A DNA stretch of 64,000 nucleotides from JAGVSZ01 sp035456405 (GTDB lineage: Bacteria; Pseudomonadota; Gammaproteobacteria; Burkholderiales; SG8-39). The notes under the pieces are model-generated. The model saw only the letters and a program-made list of their open reading frames with translations, made no database searches and was not told the DNA's origin. Of the stretch, positions 1-8,029 are shown one piece after another (the first letter of the stretch is position 1; every line of letters begins with the position of its first letter). Both the position numbers and the translations under genes were made by a program. The stretch spans positions 5,915-69,914 of the forward strand of contig DATIDG010000020.1 of NCBI GenBank assembly GCA_035456405.1. Direction: 5' to 3'.

Positions 1-1
1 T

Positions 2-1567
2 GCGTCCGACGCCGCGGCGGCGAGCATCTTCATCGGTTATCCGGTCGGGGCAATGGGCGTCCTGCACGGCGTCGTGGTCCTCGACGTTGCACCGCGTCCC
101 GAGGCCGAGCTGCAGGCCGGATTGCGGCAGCTTCACTGGGGTGCGGCGGGGCTCGAGCTCATGTTGTGCCAGCAGGAGGTCGTTCGCGTCGGCGAGACGC
201 GCGACCGGCTGCAGACGGTGCTCGAGGTCGTCGCCTCGGCCGCCGCCCACGAGCGGTATGCCGGCGCCGCAACCGCCTTCGTGACCGACCTTGCGACGCG
301 GCTCAAGTGCGATCGCGTGAGCATCGGCTTCGTGCACGGCGGCCAGATCAAGATCGAAGCCGTCTCGCACAGCGCGCAATTCAGGGAGCGCACGAACCTA
401 TTGCGCGCGGTGGCTGCGGCAATGGACGAGGCGGTCGATCAGAACGCAACCATCCTGGTGCCTCCCCCGGCCGGCAGCGCACCGGTGGTGCGGCGCGCGA
501 ACGCGGAGCTCGTCACCGAGCATGGCACGGGCGCGGTTTGCACGGTGCCAATGCTGGTGTCGGGCAAACCGGCGGGCGCGCTGACGCTCGAGGGTCCAGC
601 GGAGCACGGGTTCGACGCGGCGACGGTCGAGCTCTGCGAGGCCGTCGCCGGGCTCGCGGGTCCGATGCTCGACGTGCACCGCCGCGAGGACCGCTGGTTC
701 GGCGCGCGCCTCGCCGCCTGGTGGCGCGAGAAGCTCGCGCACCTCTTCGGGCCGCGGCATGGCGGGCTCAAGCTCGCGGCGCTCGCTCTCGTCGCGCTGG
801 TCGCCTTCCTCTCGATCGCGAAAGGGGACTTCCGGGTCTCGGCCCCCACGGTCCTCGAGCCGCAGCTCCAGCAGGCCGCGACCGCGCCGTTCAACGGCTA
901 TATCCGCGAGGCGCCGGTCCGCGCGGGCGATCTGGTGAAACGGGGCGCGCTCCTCGCGCGACTGGACGACCGCGAGCTCAAGCTCGAGCGGCTGAAGTAC
1001 TTGTCGCAGGAAGAGGAGTTCGCGAAGCAGATGCGCTCGGCATTCGCCGACCGCAACCACGCCCAGGTGCAGATCCTGGGCGCGCAGCTCGAACAGGCGA
1101 AGGCGCAGGTCGCGCGCGTCGAGGAGCAGCTGCAGCGCACCGCGCTCGCCGCGCCCTTCGATGGCGTGGTCGTGTCCGGCGACCTGAGCCAGCAGCTCGG
1201 CGCGCCGGTGGAGCGGGGCACCGTGCTCTTCGAGATCGCGCCGCTCAGCGAGTTCCGGCTCGTCCTGAAGGCCGACGAGCGCGACATCGCCCATCTCCAG
1301 CCCGGGCAGCGCGGCACGCTGCTCCTCGCCGCATTCGCCGACACCACGCTCGGATTCGAGGTCATGCAGGTCACGCCGGTCTCGACGCCGCGCGACGGCC
1401 GTAACTACTTCCGCGTCGAAGCGAAGCTCGACCGCACCGACCCGCGCATGCGTCCGAACATGGAGGGCGTCGGCAAGGTCAACATCGACCGCCGCCGCTA
1501 CATCTGGATCTGGACCCACCAGGCGGTCGACGCGCTGCGGCTGCTCGCGTGGTCGTGGCTGCCTTGA
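2..1567 (+). CDS. GAF-domain HlyD-type membrane adaptor (5' partial)
   Basis: The frame is open to the left edge, so the true start lies outside the window; the first internal ATG is at 53. The N-terminal half looks like a GAF sensory domain. It is followed near residue 260 by one hydrophobic membrane segment (LKLAALALVALVAFLSIA), then by a HlyD adaptor: a lipoyl-like half (QQAATAPFNGYIREAPVRAG), a coiled-coil hairpin, the second lipoyl half (LAAPFDGVVVSGDL) and a beta-barrel. HlyD adaptors normally span the periplasm between an inner-membrane transporter and an outer-membrane channel. A cytoplasmic GAF domain on such an adaptor suggests ligand control, which is inference. The gene is 21 bp upstream of the M50 fusion gene, in the same orientation and probably the same operon. 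The domain assignment is fairly sure; the transported substrate is unknown. Confidence 0.75.
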   Translation, partial: ASDAAAASIFIGYPVGAMGVLHGVVVLDVAPRPEAELQAGLRQLHWGAAGLELMLCQQEVVRVGETRDRLQTVLEVVASAAAHERYAGAATAFVTDLATRLKCDRVSIGFVHGGQIKIEAVSHSAQFRERTNLLRAVAAAMDEAVDQNATILVPPPAGSAPVVRRANAELVTEHGTGAVCTVPMLVSGKPAGALTLEGPAEHGFDAATVELCEAVAGLAGPMLDVHRREDRWFGARLAAWWREKLAHLFGPRHGGLKLAALALVALVAFLSIAKGDFRVSAPTVLEPQLQQAATAPFNGYIREAPVRAGDLVKRGALLARLDDRELKLERLKYLSQEEEFAKQMRSAFADRNHAQVQILGAQLEQAKAQVARVEEQLQRTALAAPFDGVVVSGDLSQQLGAPVERGTVLFEIAPLSEFRLVLKADERDIAHLQPGQRGTLLLAAFADTTLGFEVMQVTPVSTPRDGRNYFRVEAKLDRTDPRMRPNMEGVGKVNIDRRRYIWIWTHQAVDALRLLAWSWLP

Positions 1568-1588
1568 CCCGCCGGGCCGCCTGAGCCG

Positions 1589-3739
1589 ATGGCGCAGCCG
1601 CTGTTCAGCGCGTCCTGGTACCGGGTCGCGGGCCTTACCCCGAAACTGCGCGCCCATGCGCAGATCCACCGGCACCAGTATCGCGGCGAGACGTGGTACG
1701 TGCTGCAGGACCTGTCGTCGGGGCGCTTCCACCGCTTTTCCCCGGCGGCGTACTTCATCATCGGGCTGATGGACGGGAAGACGCCGGTCCAGAAGATCTG
1801 GGACCGCGCGCTCGCCCAGCTTGGCGACGACGCGGTGACGCAGGACGAAGTCATCCAGCTCCTCGGCCAACTGCACGCTGCCGACGTCATGCAGTGCGAC
1901 GTGCCGCCGGACACTGCGGAGCTCTTCCGCCGGCGCGAGAAGCAGGAGCAGCAGAAGACGGTGAAACGCGCGCTCAGCGTTTTCGCCTGGCAGATCCCGC
2001 TGTACGACCCCGACCGGCTGCTCGATCGCCTGCTTCCGCTCGTCCGGCCGTTCGCCGGCTGGTTCGGCTTCCTGCTCTGGTGCGCCATCGTCGGCGCCGG
2101 CCTCGCCACGGCGAGCGCGCACTGGCGCGAGCTGAGCGAGAACATGCTCGACCGCATCCTCGTGCCCGAGAACCTGCTCGTGATGTGGCTCGTGTTCCCG
2201 GTGCTGAAGCTCGCGCACGAACTCGGCCATGCGTTCGCGGTCAAGACGCGCGGCGGGGAGGTGCACGAGATGGGCGTGATGATCATGGTCCTCACGCCGG
2301 TTCCGTACGTGGACGCCTCTTCAGCCTGGGCGCTGCGCGGCAAATGGCAACGGATCATGATCGGCGCCGCGGGGATGATGGTGGAGCTCTTCCTCGCGTC
2401 GATCGCGCTGTTCCTGTGGCTCTCGGTCGAACCGGGCGTGTTCCGCGGCGTGCTGTACAACGTGATCCTCATCGCGGGAATCTCGACGGTGCTCTTCAAT
2501 GCGAATCCGCTGCTGCGGTTCGACGGGTACTACATACTGATGGACTGGCTCGAGGTTCCCAACCTGCGGAGCCGCAGCACACAGTACTGGGCGTATCTCG
2601 CCGAGCGCTACCTCTTCGGGCGGCGCGAGGCGGAGTCGCCGCTCGCGACACGCGGCGAGCGCGCGTGGTTCGTCGGCTGGTCGGTCGCATCGTTCTTCTA
2701 CCGGATCTTCATCGTCATTGCGATCCTCGTGTTCCTGGGCGAGCAGTCGCTGCTGCTCGGCGTGGTCTTCGCCGCGTTCACGGCGGCGACGTGGTTCGTC
2801 GTTCCGGGCACCAAGATCGTCAACTACCTTCTCAACAGCCCCCGGATCCGGCGCGTGCGGCGCCGGGCGCTGACGGCGAGCGCGGTCGTCGCGCTCGGGT
2901 TGCTCGCGGCGGTGCTCGTGGTGCCGATCCCGATGCGGACAACGGCGCAGGGCGTCGTTTGGCTGCCGGACGAGGGCTTCGTGCGGGCCGGGGCGGACGG
3001 CTTCGTCGAGCGCGTGGTGGTCAAGCAGGGCAGATGGGTGAAGTCGGGCGAGGTACTGGTCGAGATGTCCGACGTTCTGCTAGCCACCGAGCTGAAGGTG
3101 CTGGAAGCCCGGGTTCGGGAGCTGGACGCGAAGTACCGGGAACAGCTCGTGAGCGACCGGGTGCGCGCCGAGATCATCGGCGAGGAACAACGCTTCGCCG
3201 CCCAGAACCTCGAGCGTGCGCGCGAGCGTGCGGGCGAGCTGGTGATCAAGGCGAAGTTGGAAGGCGAGTTCGTGTACCCGCGCGCGCCCGACGCGCCGGG
3301 GCGGTTCCTGAAGAAGGGCGAGCTGCTCGCGCACGTGGTGAACACGGACGCGATCATCGTGCGCGCCGTCGTGTCCCAGCAGGACATCGATCTCGTCCGG
3401 AACGCGACGCGCGGGGTCGACGTACGACTCGCCGAGCACATCCCCGGATCGATCCGCGCGTCGGTGAAGCGCGTGGTGCCCTCAGCGACGGACCAGCTGC
3501 CGACCGCGGCCCTGGGGACGCAGGGCGGGGGCGTGATGGCCGTCGATCCGACCGACCGCGAGGGCCGGAAGGCGGTCCAGCGGTTCTTCCAGGTGGACGT
3601 GGGGCTGTCGCCGGACAGTCGCAGCGCATTGCGCGTCGGCGGTCGCGCCTATGTGCGGTTCGACCACGGCTGGGAGCCGCTCGGGCTGCAGTGGTTCAGG
3701 CGCGCGCGCCAGCTCTTCCTCGCGCGATTCAATGTCTGA
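1589..3739 (+). CDS. PqqD-like / M50 metalloprotease / HlyD fusion membrane protein
   Basis: This 716-residue protein has three parts. Residues 30-110 resemble the PqqD/RRE peptide-binding fold (RGETWYVLQDLSSGRFHRFS). Residues 150-430 are polytopic, with the M50 zinc motif HELGH at 210-214 and a second-half motif FDGYY with D312, which matches the third zinc ligand region of site-2 proteases. Residues 430-716 start with a membrane helix and continue as a HlyD-type barrel-sandwich with a short coiled coil (WLPDEGFVRAGADGFVERV). Both zinc motifs are intact, so proteolytic activity is plausible. The gene lies between the GAF-HlyD and SecA-like genes, and its stop overlaps the SecA-like start by 8 bases, which implies translational coupling. 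RRE and M50 domains occur in peptide maturation and export systems, but no precursor peptide gene is visible in this window. Confidence 0.75.
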   Translation: MAQPLFSASWYRVAGLTPKLRAHAQIHRHQYRGETWYVLQDLSSGRFHRFSPAAYFIIGLMDGKTPVQKIWDRALAQLGDDAVTQDEVIQLLGQLHAADVMQCDVPPDTAELFRRREKQEQQKTVKRALSVFAWQIPLYDPDRLLDRLLPLVRPFAGWFGFLLWCAIVGAGLATASAHWRELSENMLDRILVPENLLVMWLVFPVLKLAHELGHAFAVKTRGGEVHEMGVMIMVLTPVPYVDASSAWALRGKWQRIMIGAAGMMVELFLASIALFLWLSVEPGVFRGVLYNVILIAGISTVLFNANPLLRFDGYYILMDWLEVPNLRSRSTQYWAYLAERYLFGRREAESPLATRGERAWFVGWSVASFFYRIFIVIAILVFLGEQSLLLGVVFAAFTAATWFVVPGTKIVNYLLNSPRIRRVRRRALTASAVVALGLLAAVLVVPIPMRTTAQGVVWLPDEGFVRAGADGFVERVVVKQGRWVKSGEVLVEMSDVLLATELKVLEARVRELDAKYREQLVSDRVRAEIIGEEQRFAAQNLERARERAGELVIKAKLEGEFVYPRAPDAPGRFLKKGELLAHVVNTDAIIVRAVVSQQDIDLVRNATRGVDVRLAEHIPGSIRASVKRVVPSATDQLPTAALGTQGGGVMAVDPTDREGRKAVQRFFQVDVGLSPDSRSALRVGGRAYVRFDHGWEPLGLQWFRRARQLFLARFNV

Positions 3740-5717
3740 GCTCGCGCTTCCGCCGCTCGCGCCGACCGCCGCCTATCCCGAGCAGGCGGTCGATCGCCCG
3801 GGCCTGCTCGACCGGATCGCCGACGGCTTGGCGGCGCCGCTCGCGCGCCGAATCGCCGCGCGGCGGGTCGCCAGGACCGACATCGCAGCGGCTGTCCGAA
3901 ACTTTGCCGGCGAAGCCGAGAAGCTCGCCGACCGCGACATCGTTCCGGCCGCCAGGGCGCTCGGAGTCGCATTGCGACGCGAAGGTTTCCGCGAGCCGCT
4001 GGTGGCGCAGAGCTTCGCGCTGGTGCGCGAGGTCGCGAGCCGCACCGTCGGGATGCGCCACTTCGACTCGCAGCTGCGCGGCGGCTGGATCATGCTGAAC
4101 GGAATGATCGCCGAGATGGACACCGGCGAGGGCAAGACGCTCGCCGCGACGCTGCCGGCGTGCACCGCGGCGCTCGCCGGCCTGCCGGTGCACATCATCA
4201 GCGTGAACGACTACCTCACCGCACGGGACGCCGAGACGATGGGCCCGGTGTACAAGGCGCTCGGCCTGACGGTAGGCGCGGTGGTGAACGGCATGGAGCC
4301 GGCCGCGCGTCGCGCCGCATACGGCGCCGACGTCACGTACTGCACGAACAAGGAGCTCACCTTCGATTACCTGCGCGACCGGATTGCGCTGGGATCTCAG
4401 GTGAACCGCATCCAGCTCTCGATCGCGCGCGTCGCGGGCGGCCGCGGGCGCTCCGGGCAGCCCGTGCTGCGCGGGCTTTTCTTCGCGATCGTCGACGAGG
4501 CGGACAGCGTCCTGGTGGACGAGGCGCGCACGCCGCTCATCATCTCCGCACGCTCGGACCAGGGGCCGGAGCGGGAAATGTACGAGACCGCGCTCACGCT
4601 GGCCGGGCGGATGGTGGCAGGACAGCATTACGTGATCGAGGGCGGCGAACGCCACGTCCGGGTCACCCCGCAAGGCCGCGAAACACTCGCCGCGGTGGCC
4701 GGCACCCTTCCGGTCGCCTTCCGCGGTGCGCGCCGACGGGAGGAGCTCGTGTCGCAGGCGCTGGTTGCGACGCACGTCTTCAAGCGCGACACGCAGTACA
4801 TCGTTCGCGACGAGAAGGTGCAGATCATCGACGAGTCCACCGGCCGGATCCTTCCCGACCGCTCGTGGGAGCAGGGGCTGCACCAGATGGTCGAGGCGAA
4901 GGAGGGCGTACCGCTCACGACCCAGCAGATGTCGGTGGCGCGGATGACCTACCAGCGCTTCTTCCGCCGCTACCTGCGGCTGGCGGGAATGACGGGAACC
5001 GCGCAGGAGATCGCCTCGGAGCTGTGGTCGGTCTACCGGCTTCCGGTCGCACGGGTCGAACCCAATCGGCCAGTGCTGCGCAAAAGTCTCGGCACGCGCG
5101 TCTACCCGACCGCAGCCGAGAAGTGGCAGGCCGTCGTCGCCCGCGCAAGGGAGGTCACCGCGACCGGTCGACCGGTCCTCATCGGCACCCGGTCCGTGGG
5201 CGCCTCGGAGGAGCTCAGCAAGCTGTTGACCGAGAGGAGCCTCGAGCACCAGCTCCTCAACGCGCGTCAGGACAAGCAGGAGGCCGAGATTGTCGCGCAG
5301 GCGGGCCAGCGCGGGCGAATCACGGTCGCGACCAACATGGCGGGGAGGGGAACCGACATCCGGCTTGGCAAGGGCATCGACAAGCTCAGCGGGCTGCACG
5401 TCTTCGCGACCGAGCTGCACGAGTCGCGACGCATCGACCGCCAGCTCTACGGCCGTTGCGGGCGTCAAGGTGATCCGGGGTCCTACGAAGTGCTCGTGTC
5501 GCTCGAGGACGAGCTCTGCCGCTTGTATCTGGGCGGCCTCCCCGGAACGCTGGCGCAGCGGGCGCTGATTTCCGGCCCCGGATCCAGACTCGCGCGCCGG
5601 CTCGTGCGCTATGCGCAGTGGCGCGCCGAGCGCGGCAATGCCGCCATCCGGCGTGAGTTGCTCACGATAGACGAACAGCTGGGGGATCTGCTCGCATTCG
5701 CGGGGAAGGGAGAATGA
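3732..5717 (+). CDS. short SecA-like translocase ATPase
   Basis: The start chosen is ATG 3732, inside the end of the M50 gene (shared ATGTCTGA); an in-frame ATG at 3651 would add 27 low-complexity residues. The 661-residue product carries the SecA motor: Walker A TGEGKT at 131-136, DEAD at 255-258 followed by SVLVDEARTPLIIS, NMAGRGTDI at 535-543, and a motif VI variant GRCGRQGDPGS at 574-584. A shortened preprotein cross-linking region lies between the two halves of the motor. Only 77 residues follow motif VI, against roughly 300 in E. coli SecA, so most of the helical scaffold, two-helix finger and wing, and the C-terminal zinc tail, are absent. It is therefore not the housekeeping SecA. No SecY2 or Asp genes are nearby, so it does not fit the Gram-positive accessory Sec system. 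Its partner and substrate are unknown. Confidence 0.8.
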   Translation: MSELALPPLAPTAAYPEQAVDRPGLLDRIADGLAAPLARRIAARRVARTDIAAAVRNFAGEAEKLADRDIVPAARALGVALRREGFREPLVAQSFALVREVASRTVGMRHFDSQLRGGWIMLNGMIAEMDTGEGKTLAATLPACTAALAGLPVHIISVNDYLTARDAETMGPVYKALGLTVGAVVNGMEPAARRAAYGADVTYCTNKELTFDYLRDRIALGSQVNRIQLSIARVAGGRGRSGQPVLRGLFFAIVDEADSVLVDEARTPLIISARSDQGPEREMYETALTLAGRMVAGQHYVIEGGERHVRVTPQGRETLAAVAGTLPVAFRGARRREELVSQALVATHVFKRDTQYIVRDEKVQIIDESTGRILPDRSWEQGLHQMVEAKEGVPLTTQQMSVARMTYQRFFRRYLRLAGMTGTAQEIASELWSVYRLPVARVEPNRPVLRKSLGTRVYPTAAEKWQAVVARAREVTATGRPVLIGTRSVGASEELSKLLTERSLEHQLLNARQDKQEAEIVAQAGQRGRITVATNMAGRGTDIRLGKGIDKLSGLHVFATELHESRRIDRQLYGRCGRQGDPGSYEVLVSLEDELCRLYLGGLPGTLAQRALISGPGSRLARRLVRYAQWRAERGNAAIRRELLTIDEQLGDLLAFAGKGE

Positions 5718-5771
5718 CCGACCTCCCCGGGGAGCAGCGGGCGAGCGTGCCGCTTCGGGCCAGCCGATTCC

Positions 5772-6647
5772 TCAGCTGCCCGGCCTGGCGGGAATCGTCG
5801 GAGCCGGAGAGACGTCGGGGCCCAGCTTCTGGAATTTCACCTTGCACCTCGCGCCGGCGGGGACTAGCTGCTTCTCGTTCGCGAGCTCGAGGCGGACGCC
5901 GAAGGTGCCGCTGGCGGCGTTGATGACGCGGTCGACCACCGCGACCCGTGCAGTGAACTTCTGCTTCGGTGTTTCGGGAAGGACTTCGGCGCGGTCACCG
6001 CGCTGCACGTGCCCATAGAGGCTCGCCGGCAGGATCACCTCGACGTTGAGCGGGTCGATCTCGGCGATCCTCAGGATCGGGTCCTTCACGCTCGCCGTCG
6101 CGATCTCGCCGGGCTTCAGATATCGATCGACGACGACACCGTTCACCGGACTCTTGAGCGTGCGCATATTTAGCACTTCGCTCGCGCGAGCGACCTCCAG
6201 CTCGGCCATCTTCTGGTTCTCGCGCGCGACCCTGAGCTCCGACTCCGCGAGCGAGCGCTCCGTGCGCGCCTCCTCGAGTGCATTGTTGGATATGAATTTT
6301 TGCCTGGCGAGCTCTTCGGCGCGCTGCTCCTTCTTGACCGCGAGGTCCAGCTTCGCTTCCGCTGACTTGAGCGGCCCGGACGAGTCCGCCTTCTGCCTCG
6401 CGACGGCAAGCGCGGCGCGCTCCGGACCGGACTCGAGTGTCACCACGACCTGGCCGCGCTTGACCGGCTCGCCGCGCTCGACGGCGACGTTCGAGATGAG
6501 TCCCTCGACCGGGCTCCGGATGTCGACCATCTGGCGAGCCTCGATGATGCAGTCGAAATCGTTTGCCGCGACGGGTGCCGCGGCAAGCAGGAGCGCGATT
6601 AGCAGCGCACGGACGGTGGGTCGCGGCATCGGCGGTACGAAGGTCAT
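5772..6647 (-). CDS. periplasmic HlyD/RND-type adaptor subunit
   Basis: The 291-residue product has an N-terminal signal peptide (RALLIALLLAAAPVAA), so it is probably periplasmic. It then has two lipoyl halves (IRSPVEGLISNVAVERGEPV and LKSPVNGVVVDRYLKPGEIA) flanking an alpha-helical hairpin of charged heptads, and a C-terminal beta-barrel. This is the arrangement of membrane-fusion adaptors of RND or ABC pumps, but it is shorter than most. It faces the SecA-like gene tail to tail, 54 bp apart, so it is not co-transcribed with it but may serve the same machine. No RND pump or ABC gene is adjacent. ATG 6629 is an alternative start that leaves the signal peptide intact. Function beyond 'adaptor' is not supported. 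Confidence 0.7.
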   Translation of the reverse strand: MTFVPPMPRPTVRALLIALLLAAAPVAANDFDCIIEARQMVDIRSPVEGLISNVAVERGEPVKRGQVVVTLESGPERAALAVARQKADSSGPLKSAEAKLDLAVKKEQRAEELARQKFISNNALEEARTERSLAESELRVARENQKMAELEVARASEVLNMRTLKSPVNGVVVDRYLKPGEIATASVKDPILRIAEIDPLNVEVILPASLYGHVQRGDRAEVLPETPKQKFTARVAVVDRVINAASGTFGVRLELANEKQLVPAGARCKVKFQKLGPDVSPAPTIPARPGS

Positions 6648-6671
6648 TTGTGGAGTTCAGGTTGGCGCGCA

Positions 6672-6700
6672 ATTCTCCGCGGGAAACATTTGACCGTAAA
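6672..6700 (-). promoter_or_regulatory. possible promoter of the 5772-6647 adaptor gene
   Basis: On the minus strand TTTACG (6695-6700) and GAGAAT (6672-6677) are separated by 17 bases, and the -10-like box ends 24 bases before the start codon. Both boxes deviate from consensus, so this is a weak call. Confidence 0.3.
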
Positions 6701-6781
6701 GGACAAATGCCCCTCGCCACTTTACCCGTCCCGGCCGGAGCCGCGCCGGGTGGAGTGACCGGGGGCGTAGAATGCAAGCAA

Positions 6782-7225
6782 ATGATCGTATTCGAGCTGA
6801 TCTGCCCCGAAGACCATCGGTTCGAGGGCTGGTTTGCCTCGGCGGAGGCATACGCCCGGCAGGAAGCCGGCGGCCTGCTGTCGTGCCCGGTTTGCGCGAG
6901 CTCGGGGATTCGGAAGCTGCCGAGCGCCAAAGTTCGAACCGTGGCCTCTGTCGAGGCAAAGGCTCCTGGCGATGGAAGCGCTCCGCCGCAGCCCGCCCAG
7001 GATAAAGCGAAGGAAGTGACCGTCGCATCCTTTCTCGAGCACATCCTGGCCAATACGGAAGATGTGGGCCGGTCCTTCCCGGAGGAAGCCCGGAAGATCC
7101 ATTACGAAGAGGCCCCGCGCAGGCCGATTCGTGGCGTCGCGACGCGCGAAGAAGCGCGTGAGCTCACGGACGAAGGCATCCCCGTCGTTTCCTTTCCGAT
7201 GCCGTCGCCAGGGGACGTGCACTAA
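6782..7225 (+). CDS. DUF1178 family protein
   Basis: The 147-residue protein begins MIVFELICPEDHRFEGWF and has a CPVC pair at about residues 36-39, the hallmark of the DUF1178 family of small proteins common in alpha- and betaproteobacteria. The early Cys-Pro-Glu-Asp-His and the CPVC pair could form a zinc-ribbon-like site, which is inference. The C-terminal half (RREEARELTDEGI-like segment) is also typical. No biochemical role is established. ATG 6782 was chosen because the family begins there; a TAGAAT box at 6768-6773 lies so close to it that the message would be nearly leaderless if that box is the promoter. The gene is divergent from the adaptor at 5772-6647. Confidence 0.8.
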   Translation: MIVFELICPEDHRFEGWFASAEAYARQEAGGLLSCPVCASSGIRKLPSAKVRTVASVEAKAPGDGSAPPQPAQDKAKEVTVASFLEHILANTEDVGRSFPEEARKIHYEEAPRRPIRGVATREEARELTDEGIPVVSFPMPSPGDVH

Positions 7226-7385
7226 GCGCGCGCGTCTGCAGTTCACGTCGGGCGGGAGTCCGTGAATGTGTATTATGTTAAATGCACTCCCTCGCCGCGC
7301 GGCTTCCTCAGCAAGACCTCGCATCCATCAGCCGAGCTCCTCTTCCCTGCGCCGCGTGATGTGATCTTCGATCGCTCGCTTACGG

Positions 7386-8024
7386 TTACTCGGTCGCTCC
7401 CGCTTTCCGCAGCAGTTCCGCGATGTCCGTGTTCTGAGCCTTCAGCGCCCAACTCAGGGCCGTCGCGCCCGATTCCGTCCGGACGGTCGGGCTGGCCGAC
7501 CGTGCGAGGAGCAGCCTCACGACGTCGATGTGGCCCTGGCGGGCGGCGAACATCAGCGCCGTCGCACCGTTGGGCGCCTTGGCCTCGATCTCCGCGCCAT
7601 TCTCGAGAAGGTATCGAACAACCTCGGGATGGCCCTCGAACGCGGCGTAATGCAGCGGCGTCCAGCCGTCCTTGTTCAACTGGGCGCCGCGAGTATGGAG
7701 CAGCTTCACGGTCGACGCGTGGCCCTTGTAAGCGGCGAACATGACCGCTGTCTCGTTCGAAGGGGTCCGCGCATTCACGTTCGCCTTACGGTCTAGCAGG
7801 AGCCGAACGAGCTCTATATGCCCCTCCCGCGCGCCATACATGAGCAAGGTATAGCCTTCCCGATCCGTGGAGCTCGGATCCATCCCGCGGTCGAGAAACT
7901 GCCGCACCTCCGCAATGTCATTGGCCTTCGCGGCCTTGAACAGGTCGTCCAAGGTCCCTTGCGCTCGCGCCAATCCCGTTAGCCCGACAGAGAACACTAA
8001 TAAAAACAAAATATAACGTCTCAT
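7386..8024 (-). CDS. exported ankyrin-repeat protein
   Basis: The 212-residue protein starts with a clear signal peptide ending near LARAQG (about residue 22), followed by five or six ankyrin repeats. Repeat signatures include GYTLLMYGAREGHIELVRLL, TPLHYAAFEGHPEVVRYLL and GATALMFAARQGHIDVVRLL. Ankyrin stacks mediate protein-protein contacts, and an exported one probably acts in the periplasm. The first codons are AT-rich (Tyr, Ile, Leu and Phe codons with A/T third positions), unlike the rest of the gene. It lies 5 bp downstream of tatD and could be the last gene of the tmk-holB-pilZ-tatD run, but it is not part of the usual version of that operon. Its partner is unknown. Confidence 0.8.
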   Translation of the reverse strand: MRRYILFLLVFSVGLTGLARAQGTLDDLFKAAKANDIAEVRQFLDRGMDPSSTDREGYTLLMYGAREGHIELVRLLLDRKANVNARTPSNETAVMFAAYKGHASTVKLLHTRGAQLNKDGWTPLHYAAFEGHPEVVRYLLENGAEIEAKAPNGATALMFAARQGHIDVVRLLLARSASPTVRTESGATALSWALKAQNTDIAELLRKAGATE

Positions 8025-8029
8025 ATCTA

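Noticed and set aside
398..2266. Long minus-strand open frame opposite the GAF-HlyD and M50 genes
   Set aside because: Codon bias, Arg/His-rich composition and lack of motifs mark it as an antisense shadow in GC-rich DNA.
3732..5717. Housekeeping SecA or Gram-positive-type SecA2
   Set aside because: Too short after motif VI, no zinc tail, no SecY2/Asp/GspB-type neighbours; the housekeeping copy must be elsewhere.
5723..5734. CTCCCCGGGGAG palindrome between convergent genes as a terminator
   Set aside because: Short stem with no loop and no T-tract, not convincing as a terminator in this composition.
6768..6773. TAGAAT as promoter of a leaderless DUF1178 message
   Set aside because: No -35 box and too little support; noted only in the gene entry.
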